Part shown: in pieces, positions 45,238-55,738 of the stretch
Numbering within the stretch: the first letter of the stretch is position 1
Layout: each line of letters begins with the position of its first letter
NCBI RefSeq assembly: GCF_000238095.2
Contig: NZ_JH815225.1
Span: 646,724-710,723 of the forward strand
Reading direction: 5' to 3'
DNA length: 64,000 nt
From: Peptoanaerobacter stomatis
Lineage (GTDB): Bacteria; Bacillota; Clostridia; Peptostreptococcales; Filifactoraceae
Program-made: the position numbers and the translations under genes
The notes under the pieces: model-generated
The model's input: the letters and a program-made list of their open reading frames with translations, nothing else
Database searches by the model: none
What the model was told of the DNA's origin: nothing

Positions 45238-48200
45238 TTACAAAAATTTTCTCATGAATTCTATGATTTCTTTTAACATTTGATCTTCTTTTACAGTCTT
45301 TAAAGTTTGTATAAATTTTTGAGTTTTAGTTTCATATACTATGTTTCTATTTTTTTGACTTATCTTTACAACTCTAATTTTTTCTCCAAGTGAGCGTATG
45401 CTTGAAATTTTAAGTAAATTTTCAACTTCTTGCGGTATGTCTGAAAATCTGTCTTCTATTTCTGCTTGAATATCAAAATAATCTTCTTTACTGTTTATTG
45501 ATGCAATTTTTTTATAGATTTCCATTTTTTGTATTTCATCTTCTATATAGTCATCGGGAATATAGGCATTCACATTTAAATATACTTCTGTTGAAACTTT
45601 TTCTTCTACTGTTTTTCCTTTCAGTCTGTTAAAACTGTCATTCAACATCTTTATATATAAATCATATCCTACTTCTTCTATATGACCGTGTTGCACTTCA
45701 CCAAGTATATTGCCTGAGCCTCTTATCTCCAAATCCATCATAGCAACTCTGAATCCACTTCCAAATTCTGTAAACTCTCTTATTGCTTTCAATCTTTTTT
45801 GTGCTATTTCAGTAAGCACTTTATCTTTTTCATACATTAGATATGCATAAGCTTGCCTTGATGAGCGTCCTACTCTTCCTCTTAATTGATATAATTGTGA
45901 TAATCCCATCTTATCAGCATTATATACTATTATAGTATTGGCATTTGATATGTCCATACCTGTTTCAATTATAGTGGTACAAAGCAATACGTCATATTTT
46001 TTTTCAAGATAGTCCATCATTATATCTTCCAATGCTATTGCACTCATCTGACCATGTGCTATTGCTATCCTTGCTGAAGGCACTAATTTCTGTATAAAAT
46101 TATACATTTTATCAATATTTTCTATAGAATTGTATACAAAAAATACTTGACCGTTTCTTGCCATTTCTCGCTCTATTGCATCTAATATTATACCTTCTCT
46201 TGCCTCTGTAACATATGTTATTACAGGGTACCTGTCATTTGGAGGTTCTTCAAGCACTGACATATCTCTTATACCGGAAAGCGACATATTCAATGTTCTT
46301 GGTATAGGTGTTGCTGTAAGCGTAAGAACATCTATATTTGACTTCATCTGTTTTATTTTTTCTTTATGCTTTACTCCGAATCTTTGCTCTTCATCTATTA
46401 CAAGCATCCCTATATTTTTAAATTCAACGTCTTTTGAAAGAAGTCTATGTGTTCCGATTACTACATCCACTTCTCCATTTTTTATTTTTTCTACTGTTTT
46501 TTCCTGTTCTTTTTTAGTTTTAAATCTGCTCAGTACGTCTACATTTATAGGATAGTTTTCAAATCTATCGCTCAAAGTCTTGTAATGCTGTTGTGCCAAA
46601 ATAGTAGTCGGAACTAAAAACGCAACTTGTTTTTGATCCATACAGGCTTTGAAAATACCTCTTAATGCCACTTCTGTTTTTCCGTATCCAACATCCCCAC
46701 AAATCAATCTGTCCATAGGTCTTATATTTTCCATATCTCTTTTTATGTCTTTTATAGACTTTAACTGATCTTGTGTTTCCTCAAATGGAAAAAGTGCTTC
46801 AAACTCTCTTTGCCATACTGTATCTTTTGAAAAAGCATATCCCTTTTGATTTTCTCTTTCTGCATAAAGTTCTATAAGATATTTTGCTATCTCATCAACA
46901 GCTTTTTTTGCTTTTTGCTTTTGCTTTTTCCATTGGTTTGAACCCAGTTGTGTAAGACTTATTCTATCACTTGCATTCCCTATATACCTTTGAACTCTAT
47001 CCATTTGGGATATTGGCACATATATAAAATCTCCACCTTTGTAAGAAACTTTTATATAGTCTTTTTTTATACCATCATTTTCCTTTTGCTCTATACCTAT
47101 AAACTTTCCTATTCCATAAACTTCATGTACTACTATATCGCCTTTTTTTAAATCTGCAAAGCCCTTCAGTCTTTCAGATTTTATATTTTTCCTCTTTCTT
47201 GGTGTACTTAGCTTTGACAATCTAAAAAATATATCATTATTTGTTATAAACACAAAATTTGCTTTTTTTAATATAAGTCCTTGAGTTTTATTATCTTTTA
47301 AAATAAATACGTCTGATGATTCTATATCAAATTTATCACTGTTTATATATTTTGCCGATATATCACTTGATTCCAATTCCGAAATTATATTTTTTATAAC
47401 TTTCTCTTCTTGCAAAAGTATAACTATCTTATATTTTCTATCTTTATAAGTATTTATGTCTACTATAAGTTGATTGATGTCTCCTCTATATTTTGGTGCA
47501 CTTTGTACATCAAAATTAAATATAGCTTTCGTTTTTATCTTTTTAATGTTTCCTGTTACTTCTGATGTAAGTATGAGTTTATAGTCATATATTTTTTGCA
47601 TTATGCTGTCTTTGTCTATAAAAATATTATCTTGACCTTTTAATGCAAAGCCTCTTTCCAAAGAACTTTTATAGTTTTCAAAAAACTCGTAATATATATT
47701 ATCAATTTTTTCAAAAACCCTATTAGGTTCACTTAATACTATATTACAATTTTTATCTATAAACTGTAAGATACTCAAATCTTTTTCTTCATACAAAAAG
47801 CCTATATATTTTTCTAAACCTTTAAAATATGTCTTAGATTGTATTTTTTCTATATCAATTCTTATATCTTCACTTGTATTATCTTTTAGAAGATTTTCTA
47901 TATTTTTTAAAGACTTGTCTATATTTTCAGGATATATATATTCTCTTGCAGGTATTATTATAACTTTTTCCGCTTTATCAATGGATACCTGTGAATATAG
48001 ATCGAATATTCTTATAGAGTCAACTTCATCGTCAAAAAATTCTATTCTTACAGGATTACTGAAATCAGGAGGAAATATATCTATTATAGAACCTCTGAGC
48101 GAAAACTGTCCTTTTGATTCTATCTTCCTTACCCTGTCATATCCTGCAATCACCAGTTTTTTTGTCAATTCATATATATCTATATTGGAAGAAATTTTTA

Positions 48201-48621
48201 TATCTATTATATTTTTTTCATAATATTTTTTAGGCATATATTTTCTAAGTAGCGACGCTATGCTTAGAATTAATATATCATAGTCATTATCATATATTTT
48301 CTTCAAGCAACTTATTCTTTGAAACTCATTATCTCTATTTATCGCATCTATTTGATAAAATTTCAACTCATCGCTTTGAAGTATGATTATTTTAGAACTA
48401 TTATATCTAAGCAATTCTCTATATATGTCTTGTGCTACTATATCACTTGGTGTTATGAATATTACCTTCTGTTTATGAGCGCTATATATATAATCCAAAA
48501 AAAATGGTATGCTCTCAGTTGATATTCCATTTAATAGAATCGGAGTGTTTCTTTCAGATATAGCTCTATCCATCTGTATAAATTCATCTGTTTCAGATAG
48601 ATAATTCAAAAATTTATCCAA
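45238..48621 (-). CDS. mfd: Transcription-repair coupling factor
   Basis: Mfd removes stalled RNA polymerase and recruits UvrA. 1127 residues in the standard layout: UvrB-like N-terminal domains (1-330), the CarD-like polymerase-interacting domain (about 490-550, KKGDIVVHEVYGIGKF), helicase motors with CGDVGYGKTE (about 640) and VIDEEQRFGV (about 735), TATPIPRTL, the QLRGRVGRS motif, and the C-terminal TRCF domain. Stop-to-start spacing to pth upstream in transcription is 12 bases. Part of the conserved glmU-prs-pth-mfd-prsA order. Confidence 0.97.
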   Translation of the reverse strand: MDKFLNYLSETDEFIQMDRAISERNTPILLNGISTESIPFFLDYIYSAHKQKVIFITPSDIVAQDIYRELLRYNSSKIIILQSDELKFYQIDAINRDNEFQRISCLKKIYDNDYDILILSIASLLRKYMPKKYYEKNIIDIKISSNIDIYELTKKLVIAGYDRVRKIESKGQFSLRGSIIDIFPPDFSNPVRIEFFDDEVDSIRIFDLYSQVSIDKAEKVIIIPAREYIYPENIDKSLKNIENLLKDNTSEDIRIDIEKIQSKTYFKGLEKYIGFLYEEKDLSILQFIDKNCNIVLSEPNRVFEKIDNIYYEFFENYKSSLERGFALKGQDNIFIDKDSIMQKIYDYKLILTSEVTGNIKKIKTKAIFNFDVQSAPKYRGDINQLIVDINTYKDRKYKIVILLQEEKVIKNIISELESSDISAKYINSDKFDIESSDVFILKDNKTQGLILKKANFVFITNNDIFFRLSKLSTPRKRKNIKSERLKGFADLKKGDIVVHEVYGIGKFIGIEQKENDGIKKDYIKVSYKGGDFIYVPISQMDRVQRYIGNASDRISLTQLGSNQWKKQKQKAKKAVDEIAKYLIELYAERENQKGYAFSKDTVWQREFEALFPFEETQDQLKSIKDIKRDMENIRPMDRLICGDVGYGKTEVALRGIFKACMDQKQVAFLVPTTILAQQHYKTLSDRFENYPINVDVLSRFKTKKEQEKTVEKIKNGEVDVVIGTHRLLSKDVEFKNIGMLVIDEEQRFGVKHKEKIKQMKSNIDVLTLTATPIPRTLNMSLSGIRDMSVLEEPPNDRYPVITYVTEAREGIILDAIEREMARNGQVFFVYNSIENIDKMYNFIQKLVPSARIAIAHGQMSAIALEDIMMDYLEKKYDVLLCTTIIETGMDISNANTIIVYNADKMGLSQLYQLRGRVGRSSRQAYAYLMYEKDKVLTEIAQKRLKAIREFTEFGSGFRVAMMDLEIRGSGNILGEVQHGHIEEVGYDLYIKMLNDSFNRLKGKTVEEKVSTEVYLNVNAYIPDDYIEDEIQKMEIYKKIASINSKEDYFDIQAEIEDRFSDIPQEVENLLKISSIRSLGEKIRVVKISQKNRNIVYETKTQKFIQTLKTVKEDQMLKEIIEFMRKFL

Positions 48622-48633
48622 AATATAACCTCC

Positions 48634-49197
48634 TTACTTTATATTGTATTTATTCATAGACTTATCCAAACCCTTCTCTATTGCATAAAGACACGCTTCA
48701 CTGCATTTATCAAGTACATCTGATAGAATATTCGTCTCTTCGCTTGTAAAATTAGATAGTACATATGAGGCTAAATCCATATATTGCGGTGGTTTTGACA
48801 CGCCTATTCTAAATCTTGGAAAATCATCATATCCAAGTAAATATATTATATTTTTCATTCCATTATGAGTTCCGGAGCTGCCTTTTTGCCTTATTCTCAA
48901 CTTTCCCACATCAATATCTATATCATCATAAAGCACAAACAGATTTTGATGCTCTACTTTATAAAAACTCATTATTTGTTGCACTGATTCACCGCTTAAA
49001 TTCATAAATGTCTGTGGTTTTACAAGTATAATCTTTTCACCTTTATACTGTCCTTCTCCTATCAGTGCCTTGAACTTTATTTTATCTACTTTTATATTCA
49101 ACTTCTTAGACAATATATCTATTGCCATAAAGCCAACATTATGTTTTGTATTTTGATATTTCAAGCCCGGATTTCCAAGCCCTACAATAATATACAT
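48634..49197 (-). CDS. pth: Peptidyl-tRNA hydrolase
   Basis: Pth recycles tRNAs from aborted peptides. 187 residues. Catalytic motif GLGNPGLKYQNTKHNVG at 6-22 with His20; Asn residues in KPQTFMNLSG (about 60-69) and the YDDIDI segment (about 90) and GSSGTHNGMKNI complete the site. It lies 12 bases after prs and 12 before mfd, so it is clearly inside the operon. Confidence 0.97.
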   Translation of the reverse strand: MYIIVGLGNPGLKYQNTKHNVGFMAIDILSKKLNIKVDKIKFKALIGEGQYKGEKIILVKPQTFMNLSGESVQQIMSFYKVEHQNLFVLYDDIDIDVGKLRIRQKGSSGTHNGMKNIIYLLGYDDFPRFRIGVSKPPQYMDLASYVLSNFTSEETNILSDVLDKCSEACLYAIEKGLDKSMNKYNIK

Positions 49198-49209
49198 ACT
49201 TCCTCTTTC

Positions 49210-50163
49210 TTATGAAAAAATTGCACTTATAGGTTGATTGCTGAATATTCTTGATATTGCTTGTGAAAATATAGGCGCAACTGATTCTATTTTTATTTTA
49301 TCTATTTTTTTCTTTTCAGGTAATTCTATAGTATCAAGTACCATCACTTCTTTTATAGGAGAGTTTTGTATCCTTGATATTGCTTCTCCTGATAATACAG
49401 GGTGTGTACAACAAGCATAAATATCTTTTGCTCCGAAACCTTCAAGTGCATTCGCACCGTTTACAAGAGTACCTGCTGTATCTATCATATCATCTACTAT
49501 TATTACATTTTTATCTTTAACATCACCGATTATATTAAGCACTTCACATACGTTTGCTCTCGGTCTTCTTTTATCTATTATAGCTATGCCTACTCCCAAA
49601 CTGTCAGCAAATTTTCTTGCTCTTGTTACGCTTCCAAGATCCGGTGAAACTATAACTACATCATCTCTACCATAAAATCTACTTTTATAAGCTTTTGCAA
49701 GTATAGGTTCGCCCAATAAATGATCTACCGGTATATCAAAATATCCTTGTATCTGTGCTGCGTGCAAATCCATAGTTACAACTCTGTCTGCTCCGGCAGC
49801 AGTTATTAGATTAGCTACAAGTTTAGCTGTAATAGGGTCTCTTGATTTTGCTTTTCTATCTTGTCTTGCATATCCATAATATGGAATAACAGCATTTATT
49901 CTTCCGGCTGATGCTCTTCTAAATGCATCTATCATTATCAAAAGCTCCATCAAATTAGTATCCACAGGCTCTGATGTTGATTGAATTATATAAATATCCT
50001 TACCTCTTACAGATTCTAATATATTTACAGCTATTTCTCCGTCACTGAATTTTTTGACTTCAATTTGCCCCAACTCTACACCTACACCTTTAGCAATTTT
50101 AGATGCAAGGCTTATATTAGAATTACCTGCAAAAATTTTAATTTCACTACCACTCGTGTTCAT
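49210..50163 (-). CDS. prs: Ribose-phosphate pyrophosphokinase
   Basis: Prs makes PRPP from ribose-5-phosphate for nucleotides, His and Trp. 317 residues, class I. The N-terminal KIFAGNSN and EVKKFSDGE segments, the pyrophosphate loop [19 protein letters not shown] (about 130) and the ribose-phosphate loop [14 protein letters not shown] (about 215) are canonical. GGAGG precedes the ATG. It precedes pth by 12 bases. Confidence 0.97.
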   Translation of the reverse strand: MNTSGSEIKIFAGNSNISLASKIAKGVGVELGQIEVKKFSDGEIAVNILESVRGKDIYIIQSTSEPVDTNLMELLIMIDAFRRASAGRINAVIPYYGYARQDRKAKSRDPITAKLVANLITAAGADRVVTMDLHAAQIQGYFDIPVDHLLGEPILAKAYKSRFYGRDDVVIVSPDLGSVTRARKFADSLGVGIAIIDKRRPRANVCEVLNIIGDVKDKNVIIVDDMIDTAGTLVNGANALEGFGAKDIYACCTHPVLSGEAISRIQNSPIKEVMVLDTIELPEKKKIDKIKIESVAPIFSQAISRIFSNQPISAIFS

Positions 50164-50383
50164 CTAATTTTCCTCCAAGAAATAAATAAAAAAAAGTCTA
50201 TAAACAACAAATTTACAACACAAAGAGAATATACTCATAAAAAATATAAGTATATTCTTCTTTTATCAGTCTATAAAAATTTGTTTATAATTTTTTCATA
50301 TTAAAATTATAAAGATAATTATAACAGATTTTATAAATTAAATCATTAAAATATTTAAAAATAATTTTTTTATAACTTAGTTT

Positions 50384-51745
50384 TTAATCCAAAAGTTTTT
50401 TCTTAGCAGTCCATCCTGCTTTTATAACTTGTCTTGCCCTTGCTATACATAAACTGTTTGCGGGCACATTATCCGTAACAGTCGAACCTGTAGCTACATA
50501 TCCCTTTTCTTCTATTGTAACAGGCGCTACAAGATTTGAATTCGAGCCTATAAAAGCATTGTCTTTTACTATAGAGCGATTTTTATGTTTTCCGTCATAA
50601 TTGACAAATACAACTCCACAACCTATATTGACATTATCTCCTATATCTCCGTCACCCACATAAGCTAAATGTGACGCCTTACTGTTATTGCCCATAATAG
50701 AATTTTTAACTTCGACAAAGTTACCTATTTTAACCTTCTTACCTAATTTTGATTTCGGTCTTAGATGTGCATATGGTCCTATAGTTGTTTTTTCATCGAC
50801 ATAGCTTTCCTCTAAGAATGATGTTCTTATAGTAACATTGTCTTTTATAACTGTATCCACTATTTCATTACCTGCATACAATATACAGTTATTCCCTATG
50901 TCAGTTTTACCCCTCAATATATTGTTAGGATAAATTATAGTATCTCTTCCAATTACTACATCTTTTTCTATATATATACTCTCCGGAGATATGAGAGTAA
51001 CTCCATTGTCCATATGGAAACTGTTTATTCTTTTGCTCATAACTTTTCTTGCATCTTCTAATTGAGTTCTTGAATTTACTCCCATTATTTCATCTTGCTC
51101 TATGAAAAAAGTCGATATTTTGTTTCCGTTGTTTTTTAATATCTCAAATAAATCTGTAAGATAGTATTCTTTTTGATTGTTGTTGTTAGTTATCTTATTT
51201 ATATTTTCTTTTATAAGTTTGCCTGAGATATAAGACATTCCTGAGTTTATTTCTCTTATCAATTTTTCTTCATCGTTGGCGTCTTTTTGCTCTACTATTT
51301 TAACAAAATCTCCATTTATATCTTTAACTATTCTACCATAACCAAACGGATTATCCACCATACTTGTAAGTATTGTTACAGGTGTATCATCTTTTTTATC
51401 TTCTATAAGTTTTTTTATTGTAGACGCTTGTATAAGTGGAGTATCTCCATATAAAATAAGTACATCATCATTTTCATTTATATTTTTCTCTGCTAAAATT
51501 ACAGCATGACCTGTTCCTAACTGCTCATCCTGATGAACATATTCAACTTTATCTTTAAAATATGACTCTATTTGTTCTTTAGCATGACCTACTATAAAGA
51601 TAGGTTTTTTATCGGAAACCTCTTTAGCTATCTCATATACATACTCTATCATAGGTTTACCCATGATTTCATGCATAACTTTTGACTTTTCAGATTTCAT
51701 CCTTGTGCCTTTTCCTGCACAAAGCACTACTACTTGTAAACTCAT
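50384..51745 (-). CDS. glmU: Bifunctional N-acetylglucosamine-1-phosphate uridyltransferase / glucosamine-1-phosphate acetyltransferase
   Basis: GlmU makes UDP-GlcNAc in two steps. 453 residues. N-terminal pyrophosphorylase: LCAGKGTRMKSEKSKVMH (8-25), GTGHA (about 82), YGDTPL (about 101). C-terminal left-handed beta-helix acetyltransferase with hexapeptide repeats and the segment NYDGKHKNR (about 384) and AFIGSNSNLVAPV. A 220-base gap separates it from prs, but order is the conserved clostridial one. Confidence 0.97.
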   Translation of the reverse strand: MSLQVVVLCAGKGTRMKSEKSKVMHEIMGKPMIEYVYEIAKEVSDKKPIFIVGHAKEQIESYFKDKVEYVHQDEQLGTGHAVILAEKNINENDDVLILYGDTPLIQASTIKKLIEDKKDDTPVTILTSMVDNPFGYGRIVKDINGDFVKIVEQKDANDEEKLIREINSGMSYISGKLIKENINKITNNNNQKEYYLTDLFEILKNNGNKISTFFIEQDEIMGVNSRTQLEDARKVMSKRINSFHMDNGVTLISPESIYIEKDVVIGRDTIIYPNNILRGKTDIGNNCILYAGNEIVDTVIKDNVTIRTSFLEESYVDEKTTIGPYAHLRPKSKLGKKVKIGNFVEVKNSIMGNNSKASHLAYVGDGDIGDNVNIGCGVVFVNYDGKHKNRSIVKDNAFIGSNSNLVAPVTIEEKGYVATGSTVTDNVPANSLCIARARQVIKAGWTAKKKLLD

Positions 51746-51773
51746 TTTTATCTCCTAAAATTATGTTTATTTT

Positions 51774-52322
51774 TTATAAATTAAATTCTTTCAAAATATA
51801 ATCTATTCCAACAATAGACTTTGCATCTATTATTCCTAACTCATCAAATCTTTCTTTTATAAGATCAAGAGATACTTCCATGGTAGAAAACGTACTGCAA
51901 ACATTGACATCTTTCACCTTTCTTACATCAGTCACATACATATACACTTTTTCATCCGAATAAGCTATACTTGGATAAAAACTGTATACATTTTTGATAT
52001 TGTCCACTTCATAACCAAGTTCTTCCAACATTTCGTTTTTTATAACATCCAAATGATTTTCGTTAGAATCTATTCTTTTTGACGGTAATTCAGTTGAATA
52101 TTCATCTATTGATTTTCTATATATTTTATTCAATACAAGCTTTCTATCTTCTGTTAATGCTATTAACAATATAGTTCCGGGGTGCTCAATAAGTTCTCTT
52201 TGTGAATATCCCTTCGCTTTTTCTACTGTAAGCACTTTCAATGAAATATACTTTCCTGTATATATCTCTTTTTGAGATACAATATTTTCTGCTTTTTCTA
52301 TCTTGTTACTATCGCTCAACAT
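51774..52322 (-). CDS. NUDIX hydrolase (ADP-ribose pyrophosphatase-like)
   Basis: 182 residues from the ATG at 52320-52322, with AAGG five bases upstream; a GTG two codons earlier overlaps the recN stop but would touch the ribosome site. The Nudix box is recognisable as RIDSNENHLDVIKNEMLEEL (about 80-99) but the usual leading Gly is absent and the REUxEE Arg is Asn. The metal-binding Glu residues remain. The N-terminal strand IYTGKYISLKVLTVEKA is like ADP-ribose pyrophosphatases. The imperfect Nudix box means activity should not be assumed. It is coupled to recN. Confidence 0.82.
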   Translation of the reverse strand: MLSDSNKIEKAENIVSQKEIYTGKYISLKVLTVEKAKGYSQRELIEHPGTILLIALTEDRKLVLNKIYRKSIDEYSTELPSKRIDSNENHLDVIKNEMLEELGYEVDNIKNVYSFYPSIAYSDEKVYMYVTDVRKVKDVNVCSTFSTMEVSLDLIKERFDELGIIDAKSIVGIDYILKEFNL

Positions 52323-52324
52323 AT

Positions 52325-54004
52325 TCACCTTGAATTTTTGCTAAGAAGTTCTTTGGCATGCTCCAAAGATTTTATGGAATCTGTACTTGCGTCCATCATC
52401 TTAGCTATTTCAACTATCCTTTCTTTTTCTGACAAAATTTTTGCCTTTGTTAGTGTGTTATCATCTTCTTCTGTCTTAAATACTTCTATATGATTTTGTG
52501 CATACGATGCAATCTGCCCTTGATGTGTTATACAAAGCACTTGTCTCACTCTTGAAATATCTTTAAGTTTTTTTCCAACCTTTTCACTTGCAAGCCCACT
52601 TATTCCTGTATCTATCTCGTCAAATACCATAGTCTTTTCAAATTCTGAAGATATTACATTTTTAAGTGCAAGCATAAATCTTGAGATTTCTCCACCTGAT
52701 GCAATTTTTGAAAAAGGTTTTGTATCTTCCCCCTTATTAAATGAAATCAAAAATATTACATTATCATTGCCCTTATTGTTATATGTGTCTAAAGGACTTA
52801 TATTAATATCAAACGCTACATTTTTCATACCTAATGTAGCAAGTTCATCTACTATAAGTTTTTCAAGCTCTGTTTTTTTCTCGGTTCTTATAGATGTTAT
52901 ATTTGCAGAAATATTTTTTAATTTTTCATCTAACTGTGACATTTGTCTTTTTATATCTTTTATCTTATCCTCATATTTTTCATAAAATTCTACTTCATCA
53001 TAAGCATTTTGTAAATATTCCTTCAGTTTGTCGTAGCCTTGTGCATATTTTGAATATATTCTGTTTATTTCATCATATCTGTCTTCTAATATAGTCTTTC
53101 TGTCTTCGTCAAAGTCATATCTGCCGAGATTATCCCTAACTTCATAAGATAGTTCTTCTATATTATAATATTCGTCATTTAGCTTTTCACTTATAGATTT
53201 GAGATTATCGTCCAAATCCGAAAAATTTTCAAACTCTTGCATATAAATTCTAAGTACTTTAAGAATATTATTAGTTTTCCCGTAAAGCTCCTCATAAAGT
53301 CCATTCATACATTTTGATATTTTAACAGATTTATCCATTATTTCAAGTCTATCTTCTATATTTTTATCTTCACCTTTTTTCAGTTTCAACTCTTCTATTT
53401 CATTTATTTGATATTTAAGCAGCTCAAGCTCTCTTTTGTTTTTTTCTTTGTCATAGTTGGAATACATATCCTCATACTCTTTGCTAAGCTTTATGTATGA
53501 AGAGTATATGCTGATATATTCCTTAAACTGTTTCATTTTTCTAATACCTATATATGAATCAAGTATATTTATATGATTAGTCTCTTCAAGCTCGTTAAAC
53601 TCATTTTGTCCATGTATATTTATCAAATATGAAGATATTTTTTTCAAAAAAGAAGTATTGACATTTTTGGAGTTTATCTTGCAAAGACTTCGTCCATCTG
53701 AGTATATCTCTCGTTTCAAAATTATAATATTGTCTTCTATATCAATGTTTTCTTCTTTCAACATATTTTCAAGAAGTTTTTTCATATTGTCTTTTATGAA
53801 AAATATAAGCTCTATTATCGATTTATTTGTACCTTTTCTAACAAATGTCTTATCCGCCCGTTTACCTATAGCAAATGATATAGCATCTATCATTATGGAC
53901 TTTCCCGAGCCTGTTTCTCCTGTGAAAACTGTAAAGCCGTTTTCCATTTCCAACTCCAGTTTATCAATAAGTGCAAAGTTTTCTATATACAACTGTTTTA
54001 ACAT
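52325..54004 (-). CDS. recN: DNA repair protein RecN
   Basis: An SMC-like ATPase acting early in double-strand-break repair. 559 residues. Walker A GETGSGKSI (29-37), long coiled-coil arms (about 150-370), signature ASGGEISRFMLAL (about 425), Walker B MVFDEIDTGISG and the ITHQGQIAS switch. GGAGGAG precedes the ATG. In many Clostridia the order is tlyA-nadK-argR-recN; here tlyA is followed by a small membrane-protein gene and then recN. Confidence 0.96.
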   Translation of the reverse strand: MLKQLYIENFALIDKLELEMENGFTVFTGETGSGKSIMIDAISFAIGKRADKTFVRKGTNKSIIELIFFIKDNMKKLLENMLKEENIDIEDNIIILKREIYSDGRSLCKINSKNVNTSFLKKISSYLINIHGQNEFNELEETNHINILDSYIGIRKMKQFKEYISIYSSYIKLSKEYEDMYSNYDKEKNKRELELLKYQINEIEELKLKKGEDKNIEDRLEIMDKSVKISKCMNGLYEELYGKTNNILKVLRIYMQEFENFSDLDDNLKSISEKLNDEYYNIEELSYEVRDNLGRYDFDEDRKTILEDRYDEINRIYSKYAQGYDKLKEYLQNAYDEVEFYEKYEDKIKDIKRQMSQLDEKLKNISANITSIRTEKKTELEKLIVDELATLGMKNVAFDINISPLDTYNNKGNDNVIFLISFNKGEDTKPFSKIASGGEISRFMLALKNVISSEFEKTMVFDEIDTGISGLASEKVGKKLKDISRVRQVLCITHQGQIASYAQNHIEVFKTEEDDNTLTKAKILSEKERIVEIAKMMDASTDSIKSLEHAKELLSKNSR

Positions 54005-54031
54005 TATTCTCCTCCAAAAAACAGTTCATAG

Positions 54032-54289
54032 TCAATTTTCTTCATTAAACATAAGCTTTTTCATTTCAAAAGTGAAATTTATAAAAATTATCAAATCTAT
54101 CACAATAAGTATACATTTGGGCATTATATCTTTTACAAATACCAATGAAACCCACAATATAGCAACTATTATAAGTGCATATATTATTACTGAAATAAAT
54201 ATCAACAATTTTTTTACAGCTTTTTTGTCAGAAACTTTATTTAAAAAAATTTCTATTATAATATCTACAATAATTTCTAAAATCTCCAT
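54032..54289 (-). CDS. Small membrane protein of unknown function
   Basis: 85 residues from the ATG at 54287-54289, chosen because GGAG lies six bases upstream; an ATG four codons earlier has none. Two or three hydrophobic helices: an amphipathic Ile/Glu-rich start (LEIIVDIIIEIF), then VKKLLIFISVIIYALIIVAI and a third about residues 55-72. No family recognised. It lies between tlyA and recN, where relatives carry nadK and argR. Confidence 0.6.
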   Translation of the reverse strand: MEILEIIVDIIIEIFLNKVSDKKAVKKLLIFISVIIYALIIVAILWVSLVFVKDIMPKCILIVIDLIIFINFTFEMKKLMFNEEN

Positions 54290-54465
54290 AACAAACTCCA
54301 TACCATTAATACAGTAAAAAGTGATTATAATATGTTAATTCAAACAAATACAATATACTGTAAATTATAAATTAATTTAAAAACTCTCAAAAATCTTTAG
54401 ACTTACAGCATTTGCATATTGATAATTTAACAATTATTAATAATTATCTTAAATCTACTTATAAC

Positions 54466-55260
54466 TTAATCAAGTTCATTATGAGAAGCATCCGCTGTCA
54501 AATCTATAAAACTATTATCAAACTCCACGTTTTCATCTGTAAAATATGCCAAATACTCTATATTGCCTTTTTGCCCTTTTATAGGAGAAAATGTGAGATT
54601 TTTTATATACATTTCATTTTCTATTCCGGCATCAATTATTTCTCTTATAACTCTTTTATGCACATTTATATCTCTTACTATTCCGTTTTTACCCACTTCT
54701 TCTCTCTTGCTCTCAAACTGCGGTTTTATCAGAGATATTACACAAAATCTGTCTTTTAAAAATTCTTTCAGTTTAGGAAATATTATTCTTAGCGATATAA
54801 AAGATACATCTATTACTGCAAAATCTATATCGTCAGAAACCTTATTTCTCTCCAAATATCTGAAATTTGTCCTTTCCATACAGACTACTTTTTCGTTTAT
54901 GCGAAGTTTATAATCTAATTGACCATATCCTACATCAATACTATAAACTTTTTTTGCACCATTTTGCAACATACAGTCTGTAAATCCACCTGTAGATGCC
55001 CCTATATCCATACAAATTTTATCTTTTAAATCTATATCAAAAATTTTTATAGCTTTTTCCAATTTCAATCCGCCTCTACCTACATACGGAATAGCCTCAT
55101 CTTTCAGTTTTATTTTACTGTTTTCATCTACAAGCATACCGGCTTTATCAGACAGTATATTATCAACAAAAACATTGCCTGCCATTATGTTCGCTTTTGC
55201 TTTTTCCCTCGACGGATATAGACCTTTTTCTACAAGAATTACGTCCAATCTTTTTTTCAT
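54466..55260 (-). CDS. tlyA: TlyA-family rRNA 2'-O-methyltransferase / hemolysin-like
   Basis: 264 residues. An N-terminal S4 RNA-binding domain (1-60: KRLDVILVEKGLYPSREKAK) leads to an FtsJ-like SAM methyltransferase domain with DIGASTGGFTDCML (about 82-95) and SIDVGYGQL (about 105); the catalytic Lys of the KPQFE motif is at about 179. The family methylates rRNA ribose in ribosomes, or has unknown roles. AATTATT-like sequence lies upstream, with no good ribosome site. The dxs gene upstream is separated by 478 bases, unusually large. Confidence 0.9.
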   Translation of the reverse strand: MKKRLDVILVEKGLYPSREKAKANIMAGNVFVDNILSDKAGMLVDENSKIKLKDEAIPYVGRGGLKLEKAIKIFDIDLKDKICMDIGASTGGFTDCMLQNGAKKVYSIDVGYGQLDYKLRINEKVVCMERTNFRYLERNKVSDDIDFAVIDVSFISLRIIFPKLKEFLKDRFCVISLIKPQFESKREEVGKNGIVRDINVHKRVIREIIDAGIENEMYIKNLTFSPIKGQKGNIEYLAYFTDENVEFDNSFIDLTADASHNELD

Positions 55261-55738
55261 AATAATTCATTACTCGCTTAATATTTATTTTATATTTTTA
55301 AAATTCTTAATTTAATAGCAATCACCATTAAAAATAAATATAATAGCAATTTTTATTTTACTTATTTTTTAATCAGTTAAAAAGTATAAAAGTATTACAA
55401 CATTAGTTATTATAACATAAATTCTTCATTTTTTCTATTACTTGTATAAAATTAAAAGTTATATGCAATATCAGTATTATACAAAAAACAGCAAACCTTT
55501 GCGATTTACTGTTTTCTAAAATTATTTTGATTAATATATGCAATTTTGATAAAATATGATTAATAATTAATAGAGTTGTTCAACAGCTCAATTTTAAAAA
55601 CTGCTAAAAGTAATTGTAAAAATTAATATTGGAAAAGCTATTTTTTAAATCTGAAATTTGATATATTTACAGTCACTGACGGCAGGTAATCAAACAAGTC
55701 CGTTTAAGTTTTATACTGTTATTAAAATCACTATTCTA
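55261..55738. other. Intergenic region between dxs and tlyA
   Basis: 478 AT-rich bases. Contains an imperfect terminator hairpin (55484-55516) but no recognised RNA or gene. The first 100 bases after dxs show a little more G+C (CTGACGGCAGG near 55675) with no assigned feature. Confidence 0.5.
55484..55516 (-). terminator. Probable terminator downstream of dxs
   Basis: AAAACAGCAAA / TTTACTGTTTT, one mismatch, A/T runs on both sides. It lies 220 bases after the dxs stop and shares its stem with the nox terminator. Confidence 0.5.

Noticed and set aside
53658-54317. 219-codon plus-strand frame
   Set aside because: Covers the 5' end of recN and the small membrane gene in antisense; no start site and no motif.
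55640-55738. Possible riboswitch near CTGACGGCAGG
   Set aside because: No known aptamer core could be drawn, and the region lies downstream of dxs rather than before a gene start on its strand.
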